DNA of 64,000 bases from positions 5,963,005 to 6,027,004 of the forward strand of contig LS997565.1 of the NCBI GenBank assembly GCA_000469685.2, in the 5' to 3' direction. Below the pieces are notes generated by a model that did not search any database, was not told the origin of the DNA, and saw nothing but the letters and a program-made list of their open reading frames with translations. This DNA comes from Haemonchus contortus. Lineage: Eukaryota; Nematoda; Chromadorea; Rhabditida; Trichostrongylidae. How positions within the stretch are numbered: the stretch's first letter is position 1; every line of letters begins with the position of its first letter. This document shows positions 23,165-35,641 of this stretch, one piece after another. The translations under genes and the position numbers were made by a program.

Positions 23165-24288
23165 AAACTCACCTCTTTTTCTCAAGCTCGGATTTTGTTA
23201 TTTGAAAGTAGTAAATGATTTGGCCACTCGACTATTCACTGTAATGAAGCCAACTTTCACACACTCAATTCAATAATAGTTTTGGAGGCAAAGTGACAAT
23301 TCCATCCATTTAGGTCATCGCATATTCAATCAGTAGGATTCACGGGCTATATATAATAGAATACTCGACTGATTCACGAGTTGCTCTGCCATCATGAAAA
23401 TCAAACAACTTTGAACTGAGCTCGATCCAAGCAGCCAAGTACAGGCACCGACTGAGCTGGCTGGAAAGTATAGAATCGATTTCTTTCCAGCAGTCGATGA
23501 GTTCTTGGGGAAAGCAGAAGGGCATGGAGTAGAGTTCGACACCCACTTTCCTAAAGACCCTTCAGGAGTTGGGGTCTATAAACTTGTCCCCAAAAATCGC
23601 GCCGCGCTCGTTGCTTCCGTTCGCAGTCGAGCGCTATAAATAGGAAGGTTTGAATCCCCAGTGAAAGGATACTGTAATCGATCCACTGCCGCTTCCCGTG
23701 GGAATTCTGGAAGAACTACCGTCACCCCATCTCCATTGCCAAAGAGCGCCGAAGGGATCAATCAAAGCGAAAGCAGTCGGCCACTGCTGTTGGAGGAATT
23801 CGAAGAAAGGTCATCACGAAGTTCGAAAAAAGGCTGAGCATTAAAGATCGAGATTTGCAAGTTGCCTGATAATTATCGAGTTGTAAGGAGGAAACAACTT
23901 TTATAGACATTAAGAGAACATATCAGCTCATCCTTCAATAATTTCCAACTCTTCAACGAGAAACTATCCAATTCACATTTTTAAATTTAGATTTTTTTAG
24001 ATCAAACTGAAAATAACAGAGATGTTCGTTTTGAGGCTACGTTTTCCGGCGATTGCCAGCAACTTGATTTCAACACTTGGGCACGGGATTTCAGCGGCGG
24101 CTTAGTGAAGCATGATGGTTCCGGTGATAACGGAGTGAAGGAGAGGAGGTTGTCTACAACGGTGCTTGAGCAAGTGTTCTCGCCCACTAATGGTGGTACC
24201 GCCTCACCCAGCACCATTTGGGACGCAGTCTGAGTTGGGACAACGAGGGACAAGAAATAGCTGTTGCCGTAGATGTCATAAATATGAA
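23165..24288. other. 3' flank of gene A, no gene seen
   Basis: The phrase AAGCAGCCAAGTACAGGCAC..CTGAGCTGG (about 23427-23462) has counterparts about 260 bp downstream of genes C (about 45004) and D (about 56405). The 3' flanks were therefore duplicated with the genes. No AATAAA is obvious directly after the stop. Confidence 0.5.
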
Positions 24289-24296
24289 TGGAATGG

Positions 24297-26125
24297 GGCA
24301 CTATTGCACTATTACGCCCCCAGTGGGGGGGAGGGTGATAGGGGTCAAAAAATTCCTTCGCTGAAAACTTGCACCATCGAGGCCGCTGATCACGAATATG
24401 GTATAAATTTCTGGCGCTGCGCCAGTTGGGGCCAGGGGTGTTTCCTCCAAATTTGTTGAAAACTTGTATATAGGGGTTATTCGAGGTCCTGATCATATCT
24501 ATAACAAACACTATCGCTTTTCACGAACGTTTTCTTGCAAAAGCTGGTCGGCCCATTGTCCACTGACTTCTGTCCTCTTCACAGTTGGGAATCAAAGTCA
24601 ACGTGAGCAGTAGCACCAAAATGCCACCTTCCCGCCCGTCGAACTACACAAGTCCTTGCTAAGTAATTACAAACATATGTGACAGTTTATTCAGAATCGT
24701 CCTTGCTCTCTTGTTCTGACCAGCTCTGCGACTTCAAATGTGACCCTGATAGGGCCGTTGGGTTAGCTCACGAAGGATGACGAACTCGTTCAGCAGAGGT
24801 GTAGTGCTGCTACCTGGTCCCAGAAGTTGTGCAGGGCCTCACGTCGATCTCCAAATTGTTTTTTCCACAAGAACTGTTGCATGTAGTCTTCATATTGAGC
24901 GTTGTTGATACCGTAGCGTCGCTTTCCCACTTCCCTCTATTTTTGCCAGAGTGACTCAACATGCTGAGTATTTTCTCCAGTTCTTGGGTTGACGAAGTTC
25001 AACTGATGGTTGACCTGGAGGTGTATGTATCCGAAGGGCAGGGTGGATATTTGAGAATAAGCTCTCCAGCTGTCGCTGAATATGGCGGTCCCAGGTCTTA
25101 TGTACTTCGTGATGAGACACGGAGAGTGGAGGCATCCTTTCTCCAAAAAAGGGTGAGGAAAGCTCGACCGCTTTCCCACCAGATGCCTCCGAAAAGCCAT
25201 TGGTGTCTACGCACCCAGCGTCCTCGGTTGTATTTGGGCCGAGTAACCAGGGTTTCGTCGATTTCCACATCACATCCGAATCCTCCGATGATTGGTGGGT
25301 TCTTCCTAGAGTATTCTGCGCACACGTCACGGAAACATTTCTCCCACTGAACAACGGTACGAGAATTCATGTGAAGTTCGTATGCTTTGTCCTTCACCTT
25401 TCCCGTGTCGTGGAGCCACAAGTAGGACAGAGCAGACACAGTCGACTCCCCGAGGTTGGACTTGTAGAAGAATGTGCCTTTTCTAGCAGGAAAGTAGACC
25501 TTCGTTTCGTTCGTCGGCCCAGTACGGCACGATCTTCGGTTACACGCCCAGCCGTTGTGGTGCTCGTTCCTCGGCGTCATGGATCCTTGGCACGATGGGC
25601 ATAACGGTGAAGACATTAGCCCCATAGATCGCAGCCAATCCTGGAACTACAGGTGATCCATCTGGAGTTCTTCGAACACATCCTTCAATGAGAAGTCAAT
25701 CAACTCCAGCTCGCGATTGCGTTGTTTCAAAACGTTGAGAACCATTGCTTGGCTTTCGTAACGAAAGCGAGAAATGAATCTATGGCTACACATGCCGATT
25801 CCTTGGCTGCCTGCAAGCGTGGGAAATGCCTGAGATCATACCGTTTTTTAAAGGCCTGGCTGTCTCCAAGCGTGGGGAAGTGCTTATGACCTCATTTCGA
25901 TTTCATTCCGTCTGCTCGAGAGGTCTGAAGCGCAGTCTCTAAGGTGCCCTCAGGTAATTGGGCTTAGCCTATCATCAAAGAGAGCTACCCATTTCACAAA
26001 GAATGTATATTCGTGATCAGCGGCCTCGATAACCCTCCTGGTGCAAGTTGCAAGTTTCAGCGAAAAAATGTTTTTGACCCATATCAACCCCCCCCCCACT
26101 GGGGGTGTAATAGTGCAACAGCGCC
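24297..26125 (-). mobile_element. Decayed Merlin-type DNA transposon with long terminal arms
   Basis: The outer arms (about 24297-24430 and 25965-26125) are inverted copies. The left begins GGCACTATTGCACTATTAC and the right, read inward, begins GGCGCTGTTGCACTATTAC. Flanking 8-mers are TGGAATGG (24289-24296) and TGGAATGA (26126-26133), matching at 7 of 8, in line with the 8-9 bp target duplications of Merlin elements. A broken ISXO2-like transposase lies inside on the minus strand. Runs of C and G in the arms may carry assembly error. Confidence 0.75.
24790..25745 (-). pseudogene. Merlin / ISXO2-like transposase, broken
   Basis: Read on the minus strand from the ATG at 25745: an N-terminal region (VLNVLKQRNRELELIDF, FEELQMDHL), an internal TAG, then WLRSMGLMSS, a Cys-X2-Cys..Cys zinc-ribbon-like part and the DDE domain. 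Motifs seen are GCDVEIDETLVTRPKYNRGRW (first acidic residue), FSDSWRAY (second Asp) and GENTQHVESLW (final Glu). The end resembles the family C-terminus (YMQQFLWKKQFGDR). Two in-frame stops (one after DHL, one after SLWQK) and one frameshift at about 25,110-25,130 make it inactive. Length, about 315 codons, is near that of intact family members. Confidence 0.85.
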
Positions 26126-26132
26126 TGGAATG

Positions 26133-28636
26133 ATGAAAAATTTCCATTATCTTCTGTGCGCTAATTAGAACCATCAAAAGTGAACAAGCATTTGCAATGG
26201 ACCACCTAATAAATATATCAATCATTTCCTCAAAATGCCTCCTCTCCCCCCCCCCCCCTATCCGCCCTCCCTCCTTCCCAGGTAAATTAACTTTGTAGTT
26301 TTGCATCATGAAGGGTGAAATAGTTCATCCTAACACCCCGGCTGGATTGCAAAAATTCGCATTATGGTTGTTCGTGGAAAATGTGAAAATAAAGGGCAAT
26401 ATTAAATATTGCGAAATGTTTTGTTCGTGCTGTGCCCGTCACTGCAAAAATAGAAGCCATTTGAATAGAATGGTTATTTGACAACGGGCCTATCGATGTT
26501 GAAAGTGGTCATAAGATGCTTTTCAGATCTGTCGAGAACTTAGCTATCCTCACCCCAACCAGTACTGTTGCCTTTAACAGCATGGAAGATTAAGATGTTA
26601 GCACTCTGCCCGATCTTGCCGACAATGCTTCTATATGGCTCCCAATGCATAACATAAAATTAGGAAAATATAGGAATCTAGGGAAGAGAGAATTCAATAT
26701 AGGAAGAGCAGATTCTAGAGAGCTCTCGATAGAACATCGTGTGCCGTTTCAAGGCTGTGAAAAGCTGGGAGGGTCAAAGTTACTAACATTCATACCCATA
26801 AAATCAAACCTCCTATGCTGAATTCAAGGGAACGCTGCAGCGAAAATTATACTGTGCACGGCAGGGCATGTCTTTTGTACGGAACTCGATCTAAAAGCGA
26901 ATGTTCTAAGGAACTGAAAATTTTCGTTCAAGATTGCGCAATGCACTTCAGTTCCATCCGAAAGTAATTGCATGTACATGGGGTGCACGCTTTAGTGCTT
27001 GTAGGAGCTGATTGCTCTATGAGGATGAAGTCTTCACAATCCGCTTTAGAGCGCACCACGTGCTCGACTTTACTCAGTACAGTACAAAGTGAAAGTGATT
27101 GATTGGTTTTGTTTAGTTTTCATAGTTCATCTCTAATGCGGAGGCGGCAGACGAATATGGTAATTTACTCGATTACGGCAAAAATATAGTTGCCCACTCG
27201 ATTGCGGCAGGACTAATTTGCAAAGCTCCGTTCGGAAGTTCCGGTAGGAACCAGGTTGGAATGCGCCATGAGCATTGGGCCCCATCTGAAATTTGTGTTC
27301 ATTCGCATGCATCTAACCGCTCATATAAGCATCTTCGGGAAACAGTTACACTGCAACGTGAATGCGTGGGCTACTATTACAGCTTCAACACAAGCCTACG
27401 CATTCGAGATCTGCTTAAAGGTGCAATTAACGACAATTTGGGGTAACCCAGATTATGACGAAAAATGGAGGATAAGATGGATAATAGTAAGATGAAGGCG
27501 AATGAAGTGCGTGGATCGCTGTTTCCAAAGTGGAGAAGGTTTCGAAAAATCGATAAAAAAGGGGTTGGACGAGAATGAGAGCAGAGGAATGGAGCGGAAA
27601 AGGGCCTTTTGGACGAGCTATTTAATGTGGGTTATTGCGTATGTGTGGGTGCTAGAGCAAATACCTGACTACGGTGAGCAAAAATTCATTTACCTTTAAG
27701 AATAAGTTAACAAAAAACCCTAGTGAGAGCAAAAATAGCTCACCTTTTCCAGCCTCTTGAGGTAGGAAATTAAATAGGGAATCGTGGCAGCAAAAAGAAT
27801 AGTAGAGGAAAAAAGAATGGGAGAAAAACATCGCCTCATCACTCGACTAACAGCTGATTGTGTGTGGATCCTAGAACGAACAGTTGCAATCTGTATCGCC
27901 TCGACACTCGTCGGAGGTGACTTCGACTGAGGGGCGGGAAGGCCACGCGAGCCGGGATCAGGGCTTCCACTAGGCCCTAACCATCGTGCTCTTGGGCGCA
28001 AGTGGGACCTTCCTGTTACCCTTGGGTGTCACAGAGCACCCCAATGAGAAGAACTCAGTTACCATTTTAATCGTGAACCGTGCCTTTAGGATAGTATTCT
28101 CTGAGCGTGAAATCGAATGAAGGTGAGTCTGTTCTTCTATAAAGTTGTAAAATTAGGTGAAACACTACAGCACAACAAATTTGGAGTTATGGGTTTCAGC
28201 ATTCGAACGTACTCGTAGATCTCAACACTCATATTTTTTTTCGAAATTGGTGGACTTTATTTCAAGAAGGCTCATAATTAAGACTGAATTGTTTTCCATT
28301 GTTGTTCCGCTTGAACATTTGTGAGTGTTGTGTCGTGGCAAGATAAATTCGACGTTGATGAACTGTTGTATTTTGCCCGTTTGGACTACTCTATAGAGGA
28401 ACAGGCTCACTTTAATTTGGTTTTACGTTTAGCGAACGACATATTTAGTAGAACTGGACGCGTGGCGTGTTCGATTCAATGGTCCATGCATCTACTTTGT
28501 ACTATAACTATTTCCTGATGATACTTACGCGAGAGATTGATGCATGCGACTGATTACGAATTTTGGATGGAGCAAAATGCACATGACGCATTCCAGCCTC
28601 AGTCCCAACTTTTGGAACAAAGCTTTCAGCTTATAC
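26133..28636. other. Spacer between A and B: duplicated flanks and repeats
   Basis: The part at 26330-27110 is paralogous to 33690-34560 downstream of B, and partly to 47690-48110 after C. All contain GCGAAATATTTTGTTC-like text followed by TGCCCGTCACTGCAAAAA. The part at 27420-27960 is the copy of the flank at 10860-11420. No protein-coding frame with a recognisable domain is visible. A C run (about 26247-26258) interrupts the region. Confidence 0.55.
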
Positions 28637-29117
28637 GCGTGACTGCGCATCACTTGAGAACGGAGATTGAGCCAGGTAGCCGCTTATAACGGCGAGACAA
28701 ACAGCCAATCGTTTGAAAGACAAGGAACTGCGAAAGAATTGCCCACTTGGACTGAATCGGGTGACTATCTTTCTTTGTACTTGCGTTTACTTGAAAGTAA
28801 TCAAAGTGGATAGGCATTTGCAGCGCACCCTCTAACAGATCAATCGAGTCTTCGACAATGGGTCACCTCTTCCCTTTGCCCGCACGAACGCTTGCTTTTA
28901 TCATTTCATGTAAGAGAGAGTGAAATAAAGCTAAGTCCGTCCACATACTTCGGCGAATCCCCATACTTAAATCCATAGAACAGCTTTTTAACGATATGCT
29001 ACAGATTATCGACTTATCTCAATGTGCCGCTAATACTTTTCCACTCCGTAACACAGACAGTTTCATAATCCGAAAAATTTGCTCATAACAGAACAATATT
29101 CATTTTATTCAGAACAT

Positions 29118-29193
29118 ATGACACGTAACAAAAGAGTAAGGTTTTCTTGTAACGGAAAAACTCTCTGAATGATTGGGGGAATACGTATAAAAG
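29118..29193 (+). promoter_or_regulatory. Core promoter region of gene B
   Basis: ATGACACGTAACAAAA (29118-29133), then TTCTTGTAACG, then a TATA box TATAAAAG at 29186-29193, 34-41 bp before the ATG. The layout is the same as in gene A. Confidence 0.6.
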
Positions 29194-29226
29194 TAGGAGG
29201 CATTGCTGAAGGAGCAACATCTCACA

Positions 29227-32200
29227 ATGTTAACAAGAATCCTTCTACTGTTTCTTCTACCAAACTTGGTAAATATCCCATCTCAAATCATTTTACCTTC
29301 TCCCGTTAAATATAATGAGGTATATCAAGATGCACAATGCGCTGGTGTCGTCATTTGAATGCTCGTGTACGCTGAACCCAACGACTGGAACCCCTAGCAC
29401 AGAAGAAAGCACGAAAACTTCCTTCATCTACTCTACTATGTACTCTGGTTTGTATTTGATGATATTCTTTCAGCAATTGTAAGGAAATTCTCGAAAGCCT
29501 GACGTCCACTATGAAGGTTCCCGCTTAGAATCTGAAAATCTGAATCACTAATCTAAATATGGGAATTAGTGAGAATTCCACAACAAGCGAACAGTATAAT
29601 AAGAAATTTCTGGGAAGTTTGAGAGAAATATGGATTGAGGTCAACTACAACTTACCTCAATCCATATTTCAGAAATGAGCGCAAGCACCCCAGCTTCTGG
29701 AAGCACGAGCAGCAACTCCGGTGTAAGTGAAGAGTCAAGCACGGCTTCTGGCACTATGAGCTCCGGTTAGTACTATGCGCACTGAAGTTTCCTGAGTATC
29801 CCACAATACCGATTCACCCAATGTTCCAGGAATGAGCGAGAGCACCCCAGCTTCTGGAAGCACGAGCAGCAGCTCCGGTGTAAGTGGAGAGTCAAACACG
29901 GCCTCTGGCACCATGAGCTCCGGTTAGTCCTATGCGCACTGAAGTTTCCTGAGTATTCCACAGTACCACTTCACCCAATGTTCCAGGAATGAGCGAGAGC
30001 ACCCCAGCTTCTGGAAGCACGAGCAGCAACTCCGGTGTAAGTGAAGAGTCAAGCACGGCTTCTGGCACTATGAGCTCTGGTTAGTGCTATGCGCACTGAA
30101 GTTTCCTGAGTATTCCACAGTACCACTTCACCCAATGTTCCAGGAATGAGCGAGAGCACCCCAGCTTCTGGAAGCACGAGCAGCAACTCCGGTGTAAGTG
30201 AAGAGTCAAGCACGGCTTCTGGCACTATGAGCTCTGGTTAGTGCTATGCGCACTGAAGTTTCCTGAGTATTCCACAGTACCACTTCACTCAATGTTCCAG
30301 GAATGAGCGAGAGCACCCCAGCTTCTGGAAGCACGAGCAGCAGCTCCGGTGTAAGTGGAGAGTCAAGCACGGCCTCTGGCACCATGAGCTCCGGTTAGTA
30401 CTATGCGCACTGGAGTTTCCTGAGTATTCCACAGTACCACTTCACTCAATGTTCCAGGAATGAGCGAGAGCACCCCAGCTTCTGGAAGCACGAGCAGCAG
30501 CTCCGGTGTAAGTGGAGAGTCAAGCACGGCCTCTGGCACCATGAGCTCCGGTTGGTACTATGCGCAGTAAAGTTTTCTGAGAATTTCATGAATTTCTTTT
30601 CAACTCTGAAGTCAACCACAGTTTACCTCACTCCATTTTCAGGAATGAGCGAGAGCACTGAAGGGACTGGAAGCACAAGTAGCAGTGCAGAAATGAGTGA
30701 AGAGACAAGTACGGCTCCTAGTACTGTGAGCTCCGGTGAGCAATGAATATTTCCGAATATTTCTCCAATCTAGCCTATCTCGTTTCGAGTCAAAGTCACT
30801 GGCACTAACTTAAATGGTACTTCAGAAACCGGCAAGAGCACTTCACCAAGTGAAAGTATGAGCAGCAGCAGCAGCAGCAGCAACGAGGCGAGCACGGAAA
30901 CATCAGCGGCCCACACTACTACTACTACTGGTAATCTATTTAAATCATGAAAATTTTTAAAAGCCTTTTTACTAATGCACTCCTCGATATGAATATGTGA
31001 CCAATTCTAATCTGGCACTTAAGAAGTGAGCAAGAGCAGTCCAACAGTTGAAGGTACGAGCTCAAGCAGTACAGAAGCAAGCACGGAGACAACAACCGCC
31101 CACACTACTACAAGCACTGGTAAGTAGATGGGGAGCCGTCGTAATGGTACCAAAGTATATGCGATCCAGAAACAAATTGGATCGAAACGATTGGAACCCC
31201 TTCGAACTACATACTATTCACTATGCTGTACATCAAGGGAAAATTCAGATTCGAAATGACGGCCTCATTCACGAATTAAAGCTTGAGAACGCCTCAGATT
31301 CATATTGACACGGGCACGTGGAGTTTGCTGGGGGACCTCATAGTCACTCCATACTTCATCCTGAGAAGCGCCGAAGAGGTGTTTTCCGAGAAGAAAACTC
31401 TCTTCGCAGATAGAAACCCTTTAGTTTCTTGGGTTGCATTTAATGAAATTGGCAGATGGTCCTGGTTTAGGTACAAAATGGGATACATCAACATTAGTCC
31501 ACTTTGGATTCTGTTCTCCGGGTGTGGAGTTCCGTATTGTTCGAGTGTAGAGTCCACGGTATGTCCTGGAAATGACGTCCGACCTATGACAGCATCTCCC
31601 CTACACGATACTCTGATTGATTTTGGCACCCTATTTCATCAAAAAAAGGGAAAGAAAAAGGACGAACAGGTTCAAATAAATTTCCATTGTCTAATACTTC
31701 AGGAACAACGAGCACTCCAACAACCCCAAGCACCAGCACCAGTACCAGCACCAGCACCAGCACCAGCACCAGCACCAGCTCCAGCACAAGCACCAGTACC
31801 AGCACGACCACGACAACAACAACGACAACAACATCCACTGTAAACCCAGGTCGGTATTTAAAGCAGCGCATTTCCCAAACCCTCGTTTTCGCAACCATAT
31901 ATCTCTTGCAGTAAATCTTGAATTCATTACATTTTTCCCAATTACTAGTTCAGATAACAGAATCTGCCCGCATAACCACATTATGGACGATATGACAAGG
32001 AATAAATCAATAATAGCCCATAACTATCGCAGGTAATGTATGGACCTTGGAAATTCTTTTGTGAAACCATAACACTTACATAATCACATGCATATAATAT
32101 GTTTCAGATCACGGCTTGCACAAGGTTTGGTTAAGAACAAAAACGGAAAAGATCTGCCAAAAGCAAGCAATATGCTGAGACTGGTACTGTTGTTTGAATT

Positions 32201-33292
32201 CTATGGTTCCTACTTCGAAGGGGTGCATAATCCATTAAAGATGTCAAAGAATTTAATAGAAAAGATCGTTCAACAAGTACTGAATGTCATAGAAAAGCCA
32301 TAACTTGGGAGAGTCAGTGTGACAAAGAGGAGAGAATTGCAAATTTCGCGAAGGTGACAGTACTTTCTAGTATCGGTGTTCAGCTCCGCGCCTTGCCTGT
32401 TCGGTTGAATACGCTGGACATTCCTGCCCACGTCTTTCTCCATCACAATCCTACGAAAAATAAAAGAAAGCGTTGATGAATTTGGAATCCTGGTCTATTT
32501 GCAGCTCTACAACTGCGACCTGGAAACCAGTGCTGTCAGTTCTGCTAATAGATGTTCGGAAAAACCCATGCCGTCACTACCCTCTGACATACAGGAGAAC
32601 GTCTATTTGGTGCCGACAAGTGATGCTCAAAATCCTCAAGATGCAATCATAGTGGTAAGTAAAATTTGTTAGCTTGAAAAATCACATCATGTTCTAGACG
32701 CCAAATGCACATCCAGGCAATTAAACATTGGTGGAGTCAAATAAGGGTAAACGGAGGCATCGGCCAAGGAGTAACATATACTACATATAATGAAGGCACT
32801 CCAACCGCCTGGTTCACCAGGGTATGACTCTTTACCATTTTCGCCGAACTCATTAGACTCAGTACGATCCCTGGTTACATAACTGTTTCTGCAGATGGCC
32901 TGGGCAACTACTCAATATTTTGGTTGTGGTGTCGTTTCATGTGGAGAGAGCCAATGGTCTGCTGTGTGTCACTATAAACCCGGGTGAGTTTGCCTGATGC
33001 GGCACCAAGCCCACGTTCGTAAACTAGAAGTTTTCGACCGTGACCGGACCCGAGATTTTCTGTTACCCTATCCTGACAAATCCCCCCTTACTGAACAGCA
33101 TAGAGTGGAATACTTATATGAAAACTCGGACAAAAAATATCGAACAGATTTGATTAGTACTTTTTCAGAGGAAATATATTGAACGAACATCTCTACGAGA
33201 AAGGTACTCCGTGTACGGCTTGCCCCTCTGGCGACACATGCGACCCCGAATATCTTTGTGTTCCTCCCGGTGCATCTCCTCTTTTTCTCTAG
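29227..33292 (+). CDS. Gene B: secreted CAP-domain protein, medium Ser/Thr stalk
   Basis: Predicted exons: 29227-29268 (MLTRILLLFLLPNL), 29330-29447, six array exons of 93 nt (starts 29673, 29830, 29987, 30144, 30301, 30458), 30643-30735, 30826-30930, 31024-31119, 31703-31849, 31954-32032, 32108-32183, 32505-32654, 32717-32821, 32895-32983 and 33169-33292. They sum to 593 aa with all phases matching. The CAP part contains DNRICPHNH, AHNYRRSRLAQG, LYNCDLETSA, IQENVY, WFTRMAWATTQYFGC and VCHYKPGGN, then four Cys and the end PPGASPLFL. It is a tandem paralogue of A and probably secreted. Two splice sites are weak: an AAG acceptor at 31023 and a GTCGGT donor at 31850. As in A, Trp stands where CAP proteins normally have the CAP1 His. 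Confidence 0.8.
29625..29670 (+). other. Hairpin next to first array-exon acceptor of gene B
   Basis: GAAATATGGATTGAGGT (29625-29641) and its exact complement ACCTCAATCCATATTTC (29654-29670) form a 17-bp stem with a 12-nt loop. The stem ends two bases before the 3' splice site (AG at 29671-29672). It could hide the polypyrimidine tract of this exon. The structure is seen in sequence; the effect is inference. Confidence 0.7.
29673..30614 (+). repeat. Array of 6 tandem exon+intron units, 157 bp, gene B
   Basis: Exon starts are 157 bp apart from 29673 to 30458. Each unit is a 93-nt phase 1-1 exon plus a 64-nt intron starting GTTAGT (GTTGGT in the last) and ending GTTCCAG. Exons encode GMSESTPASGSTSSSSGVSGESSTASGTMSS-like 31-mers, homologous to A's unit. 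The introns differ in length from those of A, so this array grew separately. Each exon contains GGTGTAAGTG, a possible internal cryptic donor. Confidence 0.9.
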
Positions 33293-35290
33293 TTCGGAAT
33301 GTTGTTCCGTGAAAGTAGTAAATACTTTGAAATACTCGACTATCCACTGAAACTGAACCAGCACTCGCGTACTGATCTCAATGACAGTTCCGAAGGCAAA
33401 CTTGCCCTTCTATTGTTTACCACCTGGGTTATCACATATATTCCATCATGAGAGATTCACAGGAGGCAAAGAATACTGGAATGATTTTCAAGAATAACAT
33501 GGGAAATTTTCATTTTCTATTGCGCGCTCACTTAGAACTATTAAAAGTGAACAAGCAATTGCAATGCACCACCTAAAATATCAAACAAGTACTCAACAAG
33601 TCCCCCTTTCACCCCTCCTCTTCCCGATCCCCTCTCCCACTTCCTCGTCAGGTACAATCACTTTGTAGTTTTCAACAGGAATGGAGAAATAGTTCATCCA
33701 AACACCACTCCGGCTAGATTTCTAAAATTCGCAATGTGGTTGTTCGTTGAAAATGTGGAAAAAAGGTCAATATTAAGTATTGCGAAATATTTTGTTCATG
33801 CTGTGCCCGTCACTGCAAAAACAGAAGCCATTTGAATTGAATTGGTTATTTGACAGGTCTATTGGTATTCAGAGGGGTCATAGCATGCTTTTGTCGAGTA
33901 CTTAGCTATTCTCACCCCAACCAATACTGTTGCCTTCAAAAGCATGGAAGATTAAGATGTTAGCACTCTGCCCGATTTTGCCGACAATGCTTCTATATGG
34001 CTCCCAGTATGTAACATCAAAGAATATAGCAATTTCGAATGAAACATCGTTCAACTTATAAACTTCAAACTTACAACCATTCATACTATTGTCTAACCCA
34101 TAAAATTGAACGTCCTATGTTGACTTGAAAGGAGTGTTGCAGATAGATTAAAGCGTACACGACTCAGCATGTCTTTCGTACAGTACTCGTTGTAGAAACT
34201 CGAAATTGACGCCAATACCGCGAGCTCGCGCATATTTCGTGCTTTTTCCACTAGTAGGTTCAGAGTGGATTATTTCAGAAGCTGAAGATTTGTTGACCTC
34301 AGCTCGTCTAGCTCTATTAGCAGAGAGCCAAATGCATTGAAAATGCTCAGTTCCAGATTGCGCGATGCACTTCAGTTCCATCCAAAAACTGCATGTACGT
34401 CTATGTGGTGCACGTTTCAGTGCTTGTAGAGGCTGTGAGGATAAAGTATTCAGAATTCGCTTCAGAGTACACCGCTCGAATTCACCCAGTACAAAGTGTA
34501 ATGGTTGATTGGTTTGTTCAGTCTCCATCTCTAATGTGGAGGCGGTAGATGATCATGGCAACTCTCTCGACCACGGCAGACACAGTGTAGTAACCTACTC
34601 GATTGCGGCGGAAATAGCTTGTTTCAAAGATCCGGTGGAAGTGAAGCTGTAATGCGCCAATCATGTTGTTGAGAACAGAAGGAAAAATGGGTAGTCTTCT
34701 AGGTTATGCCGCGCAGCTATATGGGGTCACACCCCGAAGGATGTGCTTGCCTACAATCGAGTGGTTTACATTAATATATCCCTGCAGTACACTAAGCGTA
34801 GTTCTCGATGGTGGAGCGATTTCATTCCTGACTTTACTATCTTACATCCCCAAAGATTCCTTTCTCAAAATCAAAAATCAAAACAGAAAGTTTCTCAAAA
34901 CCAGTTTAAAGCGCGTGCCAGAAAAGTAACTGGCGCCAAATAAGGATTGGATCAAATTATACAGTCATTTACTTACATTCATTGTTACTGTCATTTACTC
35001 ATAATACTTACAGTTTATTCGCACATTGAAATACCCTAGGAACCTCCATCAAATCAAGTCCACGATGCGTTTGATGGAGTCGAGTGTGTGGCGCACTTCA
35101 GAAGGTGTCTCTAGCGCTTTTTTCTTGGTGGCTTATTAGCTTGCATAACCGTGCGCATTCAATTAGCAGTTGAGATGGGGCTCTACTGCATGGCGCAATC
35201 CGAAGTGGTTTTCGAAATTCAACGGAACCTTCTTGTGAAGCTTGACGAGCTGATATCAACTATATCTGTAGCTCTTGAAATACTTCACTC
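33293..35290. other. 3' flank of gene B, duplicated family spacer
   Basis: The part at 33690-34560 matches the spacer after gene A (26330-27110), including CCTCACCCCAACCAATACTG-like text and GGTGGGTGCACG-like motifs. No gene is supported. Open frames at 34148-34528 (minus) and 34663-34929 (plus) show no domain. Confidence 0.5.
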
Positions 35291-35527
35291 TGAACCGACT
35301 TGTGGAGAAAACACAGAAATCTCGTAAGTTCGCGATATTTGCTTGATTTCCGAGTTCTTACGGCAACAGTTGTACATGAAAACATTTGCAAAATGCTATG
35401 GAAACGTCGCATTATCTCTGCAGTCGGCAACGTTTTTCCAAATCATAGTACAAAGAATTTCATCAATGGAAATTTTGTTCATAACAGGAGGGTGAACAGT
35501 ACAGTAAAAACCCTTGATCATATGACG

Positions 35528-35608
35528 ATGACACGTAACAATAGGGTGTTGTAGGGTCTTGTAATTGCAAAGCTATGTTTGGGCTATTGAGTGTAATTTG
35601 TATATAAA
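35528..35608 (+). promoter_or_regulatory. Core promoter region of gene C
   Basis: ATGACACGTAACAATA (35528-35543), then TCTTGTAATTG, then TATATAAA at 35601-35608, 34-41 bp before the ATG. This is the same order as in A, B and D. Confidence 0.6.
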
Positions 35609-35641
35609 ACGAATACAGTGTTTTAGTGGCAATATTTCACA

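Noticed and set aside
22805..23185. Minus-strand Ile/Val-rich frame resembling membrane segments
   Set aside because: It is the antisense of the Asp/Tyr/Asn repeat tail, which continues in frame from the CAP domain of gene A.
32108..32183. A frameshift in the second CAP exon of gene B
   Set aside because: A first count of an A run suggested one extra base, but re-reading the bases gives 76 nt and the same frame as A and C, so gene B is kept as intact.
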